A stretch of DNA of 13,829 bases. Source: CAZMLC01 sp964567125 (GTDB lineage: Bacteria > Verrucomicrobiota > Kiritimatiellia > RFP12 > UBA1067). The stretch spans positions 1 to 13,829 of the forward strand of contig CAZMLC010000072.1 of assembly GCA_964567125.1 (NCBI GenBank), given 5' to 3'. Position numbers and translations under genes: made by a program. Below, piece by piece: positions 5,693 to 13,383 of the stretch. Under the pieces are notes generated by a model. It saw only the letters and a program-made list of their open reading frames with translations, was not told the origin of the DNA and did no database searches. Numbering within the stretch: position 1 is the stretch's first letter; every line of letters begins with the position of its first letter.

Positions 5693-6913
5693 ATGAATCT
5701 TTGGAAAGACACCTACCCGATCATCGTGCTCTCTGCACGAGGACTCATTCCGCACACATCACAAGAGCTCCTCGACATGGGGTACTCCATTATCGACACG
5801 ACGGAGACAACCGTCGTTGTACGAGGCTCGATGCGCGATGTGATGAAACTCAATCTCCAGCTGCGTACCGGACACCGCGTCCTCGTTCCGATTTTACGTA
5901 CGGAGTGCCATCATTTACGCGAACTCTATGAGGATGTCTATTCCATTGATTGGGAAAATCTTCTCGATGCCGATGGCTATTTCACCGTCAATTCGGTCGT
6001 CAACACCCCCACCATCAACGACACGCGCATGCCCTCGTTGAAAGCCAAGGATGCGATCGCGGACCGCATGCGTCAGCACTGCGGAGGTCGTCCGGATTCG
6101 GGCCGCGAAACCTATGGCGCCGCGGTCTTCGTCTACTGGCAGGAACGCGAATTGATCATCTATCTCGATACCACTGGCGAGCCTCTCTCGCGGCGTGGTT
6201 ACCGCATGATGCCCGGCAAGGCGCCCATGTCGGAGACGCTTGCGGCCGGCTGCGTGCTGGCCTCCGGCTGGAAGGGCGATACGCCCTTTGTCGCCCCCAT
6301 GTGCGGCAGCGGGACCCCTGCTATCGAAGCGGCCTTGATTGCCATCAACCGTGCCCCCGGCAGCTTCAAAAGTCATTTCGCCTTCATGTCGATCAAGGGC
6401 TATCGCATCACGATTCCCGGCGAACGGGCCGGCACAAGCGTGCGCATACGGTTCGGCGCATCCCCGGAGCAAATCTGGAAAGAGATGGTCCAGACAGCCC
6501 ATCAGGAGGAACGCAAAGAGAATCTGCCGCCGATTATCGCCTCCGACATTGATCCCGAAACCGTGGAAATGGCGCACAGCAATGCGATTGCCGCAGGCGT
6601 TGCGGAGTATATCACCTTTACGACCTGCGATTTTGCCGCCACGCCGCTCCCGGATGCACCGGCCACCATCTTCATGAATCCGGAATACGGCGAACGGATG
6701 GGCGCCGATACGGATCTTGAACCGCTGTACAAGCGGATCGGCGATTTTTTCAAGCAGAAGTGCCTCGGTTATACGGCATGCGTGCTCACTGGAAACATGG
6801 AGATGTCGCGGCGCATCGGGCTTCGCTCCCAACGCCGCGTTCCCTTCTTCAATGGTCCGATCGAGTGCCGCATGGTTGTTTTTGAAAAACTCTATCCGGG
6901 AAATTTCGAATGA
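5693..6913 (+). CDS. THUMP-domain class I SAM-dependent rRNA methyltransferase (RlmL/YpsC-like)
   Basis: The 406-residue protein has an N-terminal ferredoxin-like/THUMP region (about residues 1-165, RNA binding) followed by a Rossmann methyltransferase domain. The SAM-binding motif I is APMCGSGTPAIEA (near residues 202-213), the acidic ribose-binding residues are in SDIDPETVEMA, and the catalytic motif IV is NPEYGERMG (residues 329-337). The family, as in B. subtilis YpsC and the N-terminal half of E. coli RlmL, methylates guanine N2 in 23S rRNA (G2445 in E. coli). Most members I recall have NPPY; here the second proline is Glu. Length fits the single-domain form rather than the fused RlmKL. 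The Shine-Dalgarno is weak (GGAT around 5683). The stop overlaps the start of the kinase gene as ATGA (6910-6913), so the two are translationally coupled. Confidence 0.85.
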   Translation: MNLWKDTYPIIVLSARGLIPHTSQELLDMGYSIIDTTETTVVVRGSMRDVMKLNLQLRTGHRVLVPILRTECHHLRELYEDVYSIDWENLLDADGYFTVNSVVNTPTINDTRMPSLKAKDAIADRMRQHCGGRPDSGRETYGAAVFVYWQERELIIYLDTTGEPLSRRGYRMMPGKAPMSETLAAGCVLASGWKGDTPFVAPMCGSGTPAIEAALIAINRAPGSFKSHFAFMSIKGYRITIPGERAGTSVRIRFGASPEQIWKEMVQTAHQEERKENLPPIIASDIDPETVEMAHSNAIAAGVAEYITFTTCDFAATPLPDAPATIFMNPEYGERMGADTDLEPLYKRIGDFFKQKCLGYTACVLTGNMEMSRRIGLRSQRRVPFFNGPIECRMVVFEKLYPGNFE

Positions 6914-8571
6914 ATGCCATCAAAGTAACACTCCCTGATCAAGAGATATTAACCGTATCCAAGGGTACGTTACTTTCCGATGTGCTGCCTTCGACCCTGA
7001 ATGACCTGCCCGTCATCGGCGCAATTGCCAACAACATGGTGCTGCCGCTCTGCACGCCGCTGCACGTGGACACCACGGCCAAACCACTCACGATTAGCGA
7101 CGATCTCGGCTGGGATATGTATCGCGCCTCGCTCTGTTTCCTGCTCGCCAAGGCTGCGCATGAACTCTATCCGCAGGTGGAATGCCGCGTGCGCAACACG
7201 GTCGGCGCAGGACTGTATTGCACCGTCGCGTGGGACGACCTTGAAGAACCGTCGCTCTCGGATAAGGTGAAACAGCTGAAGAAGGCCATGCAGGCGATGA
7301 TCCGGGAAGACCTGCCGATCACCTATGAGATGGTCTCCTATGAAAGCGCTGTGCGCGGCTTTGAAGCCACCCAGCAGCACGACAAACTCAACCTGCTGGC
7401 CCATCGCAACCCGCCGAGCGTGATCCTGACCTGCTGCGGCACGCATCGCGATCTCTGCCAAACGCCGCTGGTACCGCGTACCGGCTATATGGCCCGGTTT
7501 GATCTGATTCCGCATGCGCGCGGCTTTGTCCTCAATTTGCCCAGTTCGTCCGCACCCACGGTGGTCCAGCCACTGCCGCCGGTGGAACATCTCTTTGATG
7601 TTTACCGCGAACATATCGAATGGGGCAAGATCGTCGGGATTACGACAGTCGGCCAGCTCAATCAGGCAATCCTTGAAAAGAAAGCCTCTGATTTCGTACA
7701 GACCATTGAAGCGCTGCATTCGCGCAAGCTGGCGCGGATCGCGGATACGATCACTCAGCGCACGCCTGCCACCAAGCTTATCCTGATTGCAGGTCCCTCT
7801 TCCGCGGGTAAGACGACCACCGCGAAACGGCTGATGACCCACCTGCGCGTCAATGGACTCAAACCGATTCTCATCTCCACGGACAACTATTTTGTCGGTG
7901 ACGAACTGAACCCGCGCGATGAAAACGGCAATCTCGATTACGAGCACATCGAGGCCATGGATCTGAAGCGGCTCAACAGCGATCTTATCCGCCTCATGGC
8001 CGGCGAGTCCGTGCACATGCGCCAGTTTGATTTTATCAAGAAGCAAGGGTTTGATCAGGCGTCCACACTGCAGCTGCCGGAAAACGGCATCATTGTGATG
8101 GAGGGCATCCACAGCCTCAACCCGCAGTTAACGACGGATATTCCACGTGAAGATAAGTTCCTGATTTATCTCAACACGCTGACGCAGCTTGGCATTGACA
8201 GCAGCAACCGCATCTCCACGAGCGACACCCGCATTCTGCGCCGCATCGTCCGCGACTACACCTACCGCAACCGTTCGGCACTGGCCACGCTGCGCCTCTG
8301 GAAATCCGTTGAACGTGGTGAAAAACGCTGGATTTATCCCTATCAGCATCTGGCGGACGCCGTCTTTAATTCGGCGCTCGACTATGAGCTGGCCGTCTTA
8401 AAGCCCATGGCATCCGCGCTGCTCAACCAGATCAAACCGTGGGATGAGGAATACGTCGAAGCGCGGCGCCTCTCCGGCATCCTGCATAACTTTTCCTCGC
8501 TTGCCGCGGAGGTCGTCCCCGGCGATTCGATTTTACGCGAAACGATTGGTAACAGCCTGTTAGAATATTAG
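6910..8571 (+). CDS. TGS-domain nucleoside kinase (uridine kinase-like, threonyl-tRNA-synthetase-like N-terminus)
   Basis: The 553-residue protein has three parts. A TGS-like beta-grasp domain (about residues 1-65) is followed by a segment like the second additional domain of Thr/Ala-tRNA synthetases (about 70-225, with DLCQTPLVPRTGYMARFDL). A P-loop kinase of the uridine kinase/phosphoribulokinase class occupies about residues 285-490. Walker A is GPSSAGKT at 295-302, followed by STDNYF and a Walker B-like IIVMEGIHSL. The kinase probably phosphorylates uridine or a similar nucleoside with a nucleoside triphosphate in the cytosol. The synthetase-like part has no aminoacylation core and its role is unknown. 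This fused architecture at about 550 residues is a known but little-studied form in several phyla. The start overlaps the methyltransferase stop by ATGA. Confidence 0.85.
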   Translation: MNAIKVTLPDQEILTVSKGTLLSDVLPSTLNDLPVIGAIANNMVLPLCTPLHVDTTAKPLTISDDLGWDMYRASLCFLLAKAAHELYPQVECRVRNTVGAGLYCTVAWDDLEEPSLSDKVKQLKKAMQAMIREDLPITYEMVSYESAVRGFEATQQHDKLNLLAHRNPPSVILTCCGTHRDLCQTPLVPRTGYMARFDLIPHARGFVLNLPSSSAPTVVQPLPPVEHLFDVYREHIEWGKIVGITTVGQLNQAILEKKASDFVQTIEALHSRKLARIADTITQRTPATKLILIAGPSSAGKTTTAKRLMTHLRVNGLKPILISTDNYFVGDELNPRDENGNLDYEHIEAMDLKRLNSDLIRLMAGESVHMRQFDFIKKQGFDQASTLQLPENGIIVMEGIHSLNPQLTTDIPREDKFLIYLNTLTQLGIDSSNRISTSDTRILRRIVRDYTYRNRSALATLRLWKSVERGEKRWIYPYQHLADAVFNSALDYELAVLKPMASALLNQIKPWDEEYVEARRLSGILHNFSSLAAEVVPGDSILRETIGNSLLEY

Positions 8572-8586
8572 TACGAAAGGAAGCAC

Positions 8587-9000
8587 ATGAGCAAAGAACT
8601 CGAAGAAGGATCAACCCTGATGTTGGATTTCGCGAAGATTGCGAAAATCGCGGAAACCTGCAAAGACGTCATTCCCGTCGCTGTCCAACACGCTGACACC
8701 AAAGAAGTCATTCTCGTGGCGTATACCAATGAGTTCGCCATGAAACAGGCGTTTAAAGAACGGATGCTCGTGCTCTGGAGTACGTCGCGCAAAGTGCTTT
8801 GGGAAAAAGGCAAGACCTCCGGCGAGACGTTTGATCTTATCGAAGCGCGCGTCAACTGTGAGCAGAACTCCCTGCTCTATATCGTCCGTCCGAAACGGGG
8901 CGCCATCTGCCACACCAAGAACCAGAAAGGTGAACCGCGCAACTGCTACTACCGCAGCATCGACATGGATACGCTGGCGTTGACCAATCTCGACCCCTAA
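8587..9000 (+). CDS. hisI: HisI-like phosphoribosyl-AMP cyclohydrolase, variant metal motif
   Basis: The 137-residue protein matches HisI, which opens the purine ring of phosphoribosyl-AMP in the third step of histidine synthesis. The conserved LWEKGKTSGE is at residues 71-80, and three cysteines in the zinc positions are kept: Cys91, Cys108 (CHT) and Cys120 (CYY). The normally DCDxDA-like Mg motif reads NCEQNS (90-95), so all three aspartates are changed to Asn, Glu and Asn. About nine residues separate CHT and CYY, more than in E. coli HisI as I recall it. I believe this form recurs in planctomycete/verrucomicrobial proteins annotated as HisI, from memory. GAAAGG at 8575-8580, six bases before the ATG, supports the start. 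No other his gene is in the window; it follows the kinase gene by 15 bases in the same direction. Confidence 0.8.
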   Translation: MSKELEEGSTLMLDFAKIAKIAETCKDVIPVAVQHADTKEVILVAYTNEFAMKQAFKERMLVLWSTSRKVLWEKGKTSGETFDLIEARVNCEQNSLLYIVRPKRGAICHTKNQKGEPRNCYYRSIDMDTLALTNLDP

Positions 9001-9028
9001 GTCACGCGGCTGCTGGATACCCATTGCC

Positions 9029-9760
9029 ATGACGTTCAAATGCCCATACTGTAAAACGCTGCTCGGTGAAACCGCAACAACGCACTGTCCGAGTTGCGGA
9101 CGCATGATGATCGTGCCGAAGATGCGCGAACCCAACGTGCGCATCGCCAAGAAACGCAAGATTGAAAACATTTGGCGCGACGTGGAACAGAAGAAAAGTG
9201 AATTGCATGGCACCATCACACCGTCCATGTTCCGCAATCCACGGTTTTACTTTGCCGTCATTTTCTTGATGACGGTTGTCGCTGCGCTGCTTTTCCATCA
9301 GACGGATAGCGCGGTCACGCGCAAACGCCACAGGGAATCGCCCGAAGCACGCGTCCTGCGGCATCTCGACACCCTGGCCACCGCATTGGGACGCTACCAC
9401 CTTCATGTTGGCCGCTATCCCACACTACGTCAGGGCGGACTCGGCGCCCTGGTGCGCGACCCCGGCCAGAACGCCGTACCCGACTGGCAGGGTCCCTACA
9501 TCAACGTGCTCAGCGCAGATCCGTGGGGCCGTCCCTTTGAATATGCGCCGCCGACAGGCACCAATCAGCTGCCCACGCTCTTCTCCTGCGGGCCAGACCA
9601 TCTACCCAATACGGCTGATGATTTGCGTCCGGATCCGGCGAAATTCGATCCGGGTACAGATTGGACCAACGGCTGGTTGCGCGCCGCTGACCGCTACATG
9701 CCAGGCGTTACCGTCGGTAACCAGCAAAAGGCTCCCGCTCAAACGGAATCGAAGCGATAA
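9029..9760 (+). CDS. Zinc-ribbon membrane protein with a GspG-like pseudopilin domain
   Basis: The 243-residue protein begins with a zinc ribbon, Cys5-x2-Cys8 and Cys20-x2-Cys23 (CPYC...CPSCG). A basic, charged linker follows, then a single transmembrane helix at about residues 72-90 (YFAVIFLMTVVAALLF). The C-terminal domain resembles GspG, the major pseudopilin of type II secretion: a helix ending ALGRYHLHVGRYPT, then GGLGALV, WQGPYIN, DPWGRPFEYAPP and LFSCGPDHLPNTADD. It lacks a prepilin leader with the Gly/Phe-Glu cleavage site, because the zinc ribbon and linker precede the membrane helix. It is therefore unlikely to be processed and assembled like GspG. It more likely displays a GspG-like domain outside the inner membrane while the zinc ribbon stays in the cytosol. 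The Shine-Dalgarno is weak. Its 3' end overlaps the convergent dus gene by 53 bases. Confidence 0.72.
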   Translation: MTFKCPYCKTLLGETATTHCPSCGRMMIVPKMREPNVRIAKKRKIENIWRDVEQKKSELHGTITPSMFRNPRFYFAVIFLMTVVAALLFHQTDSAVTRKRHRESPEARVLRHLDTLATALGRYHLHVGRYPTLRQGGLGALVRDPGQNAVPDWQGPYINVLSADPWGRPFEYAPPTGTNQLPTLFSCGPDHLPNTADDLRPDPAKFDPGTDWTNGWLRAADRYMPGVTVGNQQKAPAQTESKR

Positions 9761-10685
9761 TACGCTTATACTCATCGAGCGTGCGACAGATTTTGACGCC
9801 GTTCCAGATTCTGTCGCCGTGAACAAAGCCGAACTTGAGATAGCCCCACAGCTCCTTCATCCGTCCCAGCACCGAGACGGGGCCGAACAGTTCCGCTTCG
9901 CACGCCTGCAGATAATCCTCCAGAAAGCCGCTTAACCGCTGCATATCGCGCGGCAGCGTATCGGTCTCGGCACTAAGCTGCTCCACTAAAAAAGGATCCA
10001 TCGCCAAACCGCGGCCCAGCATCCAGCGATTCACCGTCGGGAAACGGTGCTGTAGCTGCAGGAAATCAGCGCGCGTAAAGATATCGCCGTTATAAACCAC
10101 AGGATGGGCGCAGAGGTCCAGCGCTTCGGCAAAGTCGTCCAGCAAAACCGATCCCTCATACATTTGCTGCGCGGTACGCGCATGAATCGCGACCTCGCGC
10201 AAGGGAAATTGGTTGATGAGTTCCATGCGCGTCCACAGCAGGTGCGGGTGCGTCAACCCCAAGCGCACTTTAAGCGAGAATCCGCCCGGCATCTCCTCAC
10301 ACCCGACCGCCAGCATCCGCGCCAAAACATCCGCATCCTTCAGCAACCCGGAGCCCCGTCCTTTCTTTGCGACGAAGGGCCACGGACACCCTGCATTGAG
10401 ATCCGCGACGGTATACCCCAGCGCCTTAAACGCGCGCAGCAGCACGCGCAACTGTTCAGGATCTTTGCCGATCACCTGCGGAATGACGGGAATACCTTGC
10501 GGTAGTGCGGGATCAATATCCTTCAGCAAGAGCGGTTTCACGCGCTCACCGGCCACGGTTGGGATAAACGGTGCAATCGCACGGTCCGTCGGAGCAAACC
10601 ACTTCGCAAAACAGACGCGGAAGGTCCGCACGGTTACACCGCGCAAAGGCGCCATGCACAAATTAAAGGGACGCTGCTGCTCCAC
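9708..10685 (-). CDS. tRNA-dihydrouridine synthase (Dus family)
   Basis: The 325-residue protein is a complete Dus enzyme, an FMN/NADPH flavoprotein that reduces uridine to dihydrouridine in tRNA. The TIM-barrel start is MAPLRGVT. The catalytic cysteine is Cys100 in LNAGCPWPFVAKKGRGSGLL, and the motifs KVRLG (139-143), AIHARTAQQMYEG, YNGDIFT and WMLGRGLAMDPFL are all present. Whether it is the DusA, DusB or DusC type is not clear. The start is GTG at 10685, three bases after the mlaD stop, with GGTGGA inside the end of mlaD as a plausible Shine-Dalgarno. The ATG at residue 11 would cut the first beta strand. It is the last gene of the mla operon, probably translationally coupled to mlaD. Its tail overlaps the convergent GspG-like gene. 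Confidence 0.9.
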   Translation of the reverse strand: MEQQRPFNLCMAPLRGVTVRTFRVCFAKWFAPTDRAIAPFIPTVAGERVKPLLLKDIDPALPQGIPVIPQVIGKDPEQLRVLLRAFKALGYTVADLNAGCPWPFVAKKGRGSGLLKDADVLARMLAVGCEEMPGGFSLKVRLGLTHPHLLWTRMELINQFPLREVAIHARTAQQMYEGSVLLDDFAEALDLCAHPVVYNGDIFTRADFLQLQHRFPTVNRWMLGRGLAMDPFLVEQLSAETDTLPRDMQRLSGFLEDYLQACEAELFGPVSVLGRMKELWGYLKFGFVHGDRIWNGVKICRTLDEYKRIIASIPFEREPFAGYRR

Positions 10686-10688
10686 GGA

Positions 10689-11798
10689 TTACAGTCCACC
10701 CACCAGCAAGCTGGTAAACGCCGTGATCGGCATGGTGTCGCGATAGTTATCAACGGTCTGGCGCACATCCTTGACAAGCCCGTGCATATCGCGGTACATC
10801 TCCTCGTCCGCAGCCAGCTTGCCCAGCGTGCCCTGACCTTTTGCCAGACGATCCGAGACGGTCTTGAGATTCGCAACCGTCGCATCGAGATTATTGTAGA
10901 CCTTGTTATCATCCTTCATCAGCATGCCTAAGGTGCCATCGCCTTGCTCCAAACGGGTCGCCACATTTTTCAGACTCGCCAGGGTATCGCGCAGATCGCG
11001 GTAGACCACATCATCGGAGGCCATCAATTTGCCCAGGGTACCATCGCCTTTCTCTAACCGTTCCGAAAGTCCTTTCAAATTGGCAAACATGCTCTTGATG
11101 TCGGCGTAGACCGCGCCGTCATCGCCCACAAGACGCGCCAGTGAATTCTGCCCCTTGTCCAGCTTCTCGCTGACGGAGCGGATGCTCGCCACGGCACTGG
11201 ACAAATCGCGGTACATCGTCTCGTCATCCGACATCAGGCGACCTAACGTACCTTTGCCCTTCTCGATATTGACCATTGAAGCGCGCATCGATTCCGTCGC
11301 CGCCTTCAAGTTGGAAACAATGGCCTTGAGATCGCCTTCATCGGTCGCTTCGCGCAACCGCGTCACGACCTGGCTCAGATCGCGCATCCAATTGATGGGC
11401 GCCTGACCGACGAACAGGGTATCGTCGGGCAATGCTTTGCCACCACCGTTTTCAATCGACAGCTGGTTACCGCCGAGCAACGACGTCGACCGCACGGTCA
11501 TCTCATATCCCTCACGAATCACAATTTCGTTACGTACCGCCAGATAGACGAGCACGTAATCATCCTTAATTTCCAAGTCCTTCACCATCCCGACGGTCAT
11601 TCCGCGCAACGTGACCGAGTCGCGCGGCTTGAGACCGCCCACATCGGTGAATTTCACCGTCATCGGAACCTTCCGCGTCCGGCTCAGCACGTCGGTTCCC
11701 GAGATGATCACGGTGAAATATACCAGCAGTCCCAATACAGCGACCATGAAAACACCGACAAACACTTCAGCAAAAAACTCGTTATTAATCTTTCTCAT
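10689..11798 (-). CDS. mlaD: MlaD-like MCE-domain lipid transport protein with five C-terminal repeats
   Basis: The 369-residue protein has one N-terminal membrane anchor (about residues 11-32), then a single MCE domain (about 43-118, with VKFTDVGGLKPRDSVTLRGMTVG and STSLLGGNQLSIENG). A long helical tail follows. MCE proteins form hexameric periplasmic rings that carry phospholipids between the two membranes, working with MlaE and MlaF. The tail (residues 180-353) is made of five repeats of 35 residues (34 in the last) beginning (K/Q)G.GTLG.L, followed by DD and (V/M)Y.(D/N)L. The protein is about twice the length of E. coli MlaD, as I recall it. The ring presumably continues as an extended helical structure towards the outer membrane. 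A good Shine-Dalgarno (AAGGAAGGGG) lies before the ATG at 11798, within the 17-base gap from mlaF. Confidence 0.9.
   Translation of the reverse strand: MRKINNEFFAEVFVGVFMVAVLGLLVYFTVIISGTDVLSRTRKVPMTVKFTDVGGLKPRDSVTLRGMTVGMVKDLEIKDDYVLVYLAVRNEIVIREGYEMTVRSTSLLGGNQLSIENGGGKALPDDTLFVGQAPINWMRDLSQVVTRLREATDEGDLKAIVSNLKAATESMRASMVNIEKGKGTLGRLMSDDETMYRDLSSAVASIRSVSEKLDKGQNSLARLVGDDGAVYADIKSMFANLKGLSERLEKGDGTLGKLMASDDVVYRDLRDTLASLKNVATRLEQGDGTLGMLMKDDNKVYNNLDATVANLKTVSDRLAKGQGTLGKLAADEEMYRDMHGLVKDVRQTVDNYRDTMPITAFTSLLVGGL
10740..11261 (-). repeat. Five tandem 35-residue repeats within mlaD
   Basis: Five consecutive coding repeats lie at residues 180-214, 215-249, 250-284, 285-319 and 320-353, the last one residue short. 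Each has a glycine-rich turn (KGxGTLG), a hydrophobic pair (L.), an acidic pair (DD or DE), a Tyr, then an amphipathic helix ending RL(E/D/A) or similar. The DNA copies have diverged, so this is an old protein repeat and not a recent DNA duplication. Confidence 0.92.
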
Positions 11799-11815
11799 GT
11801 GACGTATCCCCTTCC

Positions 11816-12565
11816 TTAAACACGCAACCCCTCTTTGGAAATAAACTGCGCTTCCAGAAATGCCCGGACCTCCTGATTCTGACTGGCAACAAAAGCGGCC
11901 GGCGAGGCAACCTCGATGAAACGTCCGCGCGACAGCATTGCGATGCGATCCGCGCTCGTCAATGCACCTTGCAAATCGTGCGTCACGACCACGCTCGTGA
12001 TGCCGAGATCTTCATTCAATGAGCGAATCAAGGCGTCAATTGAGCGCGATGTCACGGGATCAAGCCCGGACGTCGGTTCATCGTAAAGCACGATCTCAGG
12101 TTGCCGCACAATCGCCCGCGCCAAGCCCGCACGCTTCTGCATGCCGCCCGAAATTTCATTCGGCATTTTATCACCATCATTTTCAAGACCGACCATGCGC
12201 AACACATCCATCACGCGCGTCTCGATCTGTTCCTGCGACATCTTTGTCTTTTCGCGCAAGGGCAGCGCAATGTTTTCGAAAACGCTCATCCACCCCAGCA
12301 AGGCGCCCCCTTGAAACAGATAGCCAAACCGTTCGCGCGTACGTTCCAACTCACGTCCCTGCGCGGCATTGATTTCCGTTCCATCGATCCACACCGATCC
12401 CGTCGTCGGCGTCAGCAGGCGGACAATATGGCGCAAAAGCACGCTTTTGCCCGCACCGGACGAGCCCACGATGGCGAAAATCTCGCCTTTGCTGATTTCA
12501 AACGAAAGGTCATCCAGCACATTTCGTCCGCCCAGCCGTTTTGTTACATTATCGAACCTAATCAT
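11816..12565 (-). CDS. mlaF: MlaF-like ABC transporter ATP-binding protein
   Basis: The 249-residue protein is a complete ABC ATPase. Walker A is GSSGAGKS (residues 34-41), the Q-loop glutamine is Gln85 (LFQGGALL), the signature is ISGGMQKRAGLARA (138-151), Walker B is IVLYDEPTSGLDP, and the H-loop histidine is His196 (VVTHDL). The GMQKR form of the signature is the one found in the MlaF/Mkl subfamily. It hydrolyses ATP on the cytosolic face to drive lipid transfer through MlaE and MlaD. The start ATG (12565-12563) overlaps the mlaE stop as ATGA. Confidence 0.93.
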   Translation of the reverse strand: MIRFDNVTKRLGGRNVLDDLSFEISKGEIFAIVGSSGAGKSVLLRHIVRLLTPTTGSVWIDGTEINAAQGRELERTRERFGYLFQGGALLGWMSVFENIALPLREKTKMSQEQIETRVMDVLRMVGLENDGDKMPNEISGGMQKRAGLARAIVRQPEIVLYDEPTSGLDPVTSRSIDALIRSLNEDLGITSVVVTHDLQGALTSADRIAMLSRGRFIEVASPAAFVASQNQEVRAFLEAQFISKEGLRV

Positions 12566-13383
12566 AAATCGTAAAACATCCGTGTGATCATGTATCCCGT
12601 AATCAAAATCATCAAAAAGGCTTTGATGACCGAACGCCGCGTAGCCTGACCAACGCCGACTGCACCTTGCCGCGTCGTAAATCCTTCAAAGCAGGAGACC
12701 GCCGTGATGATGATGCCGAAGATCAGCGCTTTCAGCAAGCCGACATAGAGGTCGTGAATCTTCGCGGCATCCAAAGCGTTCTGCATGTACTGCACCAGCG
12801 GCACATTGAGCTGGGTGTGGCCGACGATCCCCCCGCCCAGCACGCCCAGCACGCAGGCGTAAAAAGAGAGCAACGGCGTCAGCAGCATCATGGCAGCCAT
12901 ACGCGGCGCCATCAGGTAGCGGACCGGGCTGATCGACATGATCTCCAATGACGCGATCTCATCGTTCACCGTCATTGTCCCGATCTGCGCGGCGATTGAC
13001 GAGCCCACGCACGCCGCCAGGATAAGTCCGGTCATAAACGGTCCCATCTCGCGCAGCAGTGTCATCATCACGCCTGCGCCGATATAGACTTCCTGGTTAA
13101 AGCGTCGCAGTTCAAGTCCGATCTGCAACCCCAGCACCATGCCGGTGAACATACCGACAACCGTGATCACCGGCAAGCTCTTAATCCCCGCGATATACAT
13201 CTGCCGGAACAGCGCCACGCGCGGACGACGCGATAAAAACTGCGAAGGGAAATAGAGTAACGACTGGGCCACCAGCAAACAGGTCTGCCCGACATCGGCA
13301 AACATGCCGAGCACATAGCGCCAGATGGATTGGCCCAACGAGCTACTCTCCTCTGCATAGCGCGGCTCACGCGTAATAATCAT
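12562..13383 (-). CDS. mlaE: MlaE/YrbE-like ABC permease
   Basis: The 273-residue inner-membrane protein has five or so hydrophobic segments. It carries the family's central cytoplasmic region AQIGTMTVNDEIASLEIMSI (about residues 132-151), followed by SPVRYLMAPRMAAMM, the segment that couples to MlaF. It forms the channel over which the MlaD ring sits. The ATG at 13383 overlaps the TGA of the upstream repeat-protein gene (ATGA), with AAGGAG ten bases ahead. Neither mlaB nor mlaC is in the window. Confidence 0.93.
   Translation of the reverse strand: MIITREPRYAEESSSLGQSIWRYVLGMFADVGQTCLLVAQSLLYFPSQFLSRRPRVALFRQMYIAGIKSLPVITVVGMFTGMVLGLQIGLELRRFNQEVYIGAGVMMTLLREMGPFMTGLILAACVGSSIAAQIGTMTVNDEIASLEIMSISPVRYLMAPRMAAMMLLTPLLSFYACVLGVLGGGIVGHTQLNVPLVQYMQNALDAAKIHDLYVGLLKALIFGIIITAVSCFEGFTTRQGAVGVGQATRRSVIKAFLMILITGYMITRMFYDL

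Noticed and set aside
5915..6832. Minus-strand reading frame of 305 codons opposite the methyltransferase gene
   Set aside because: It is antisense to a gene with SAM-binding and catalytic motifs, and its product has no recognisable features.
6970..8112. Minus-strand reading frame of 380 codons opposite the uridine kinase-like gene
   Set aside because: The plus-strand frame carries TGS and P-loop motifs and overlaps its neighbour by ATGA. The antisense product is His/Arg-rich with no domain.
10213..10746. Plus-strand frame of 177 codons opposite dus and the end of mlaD
   Set aside because: It is antisense to two well-supported genes and has no domain or start signal.
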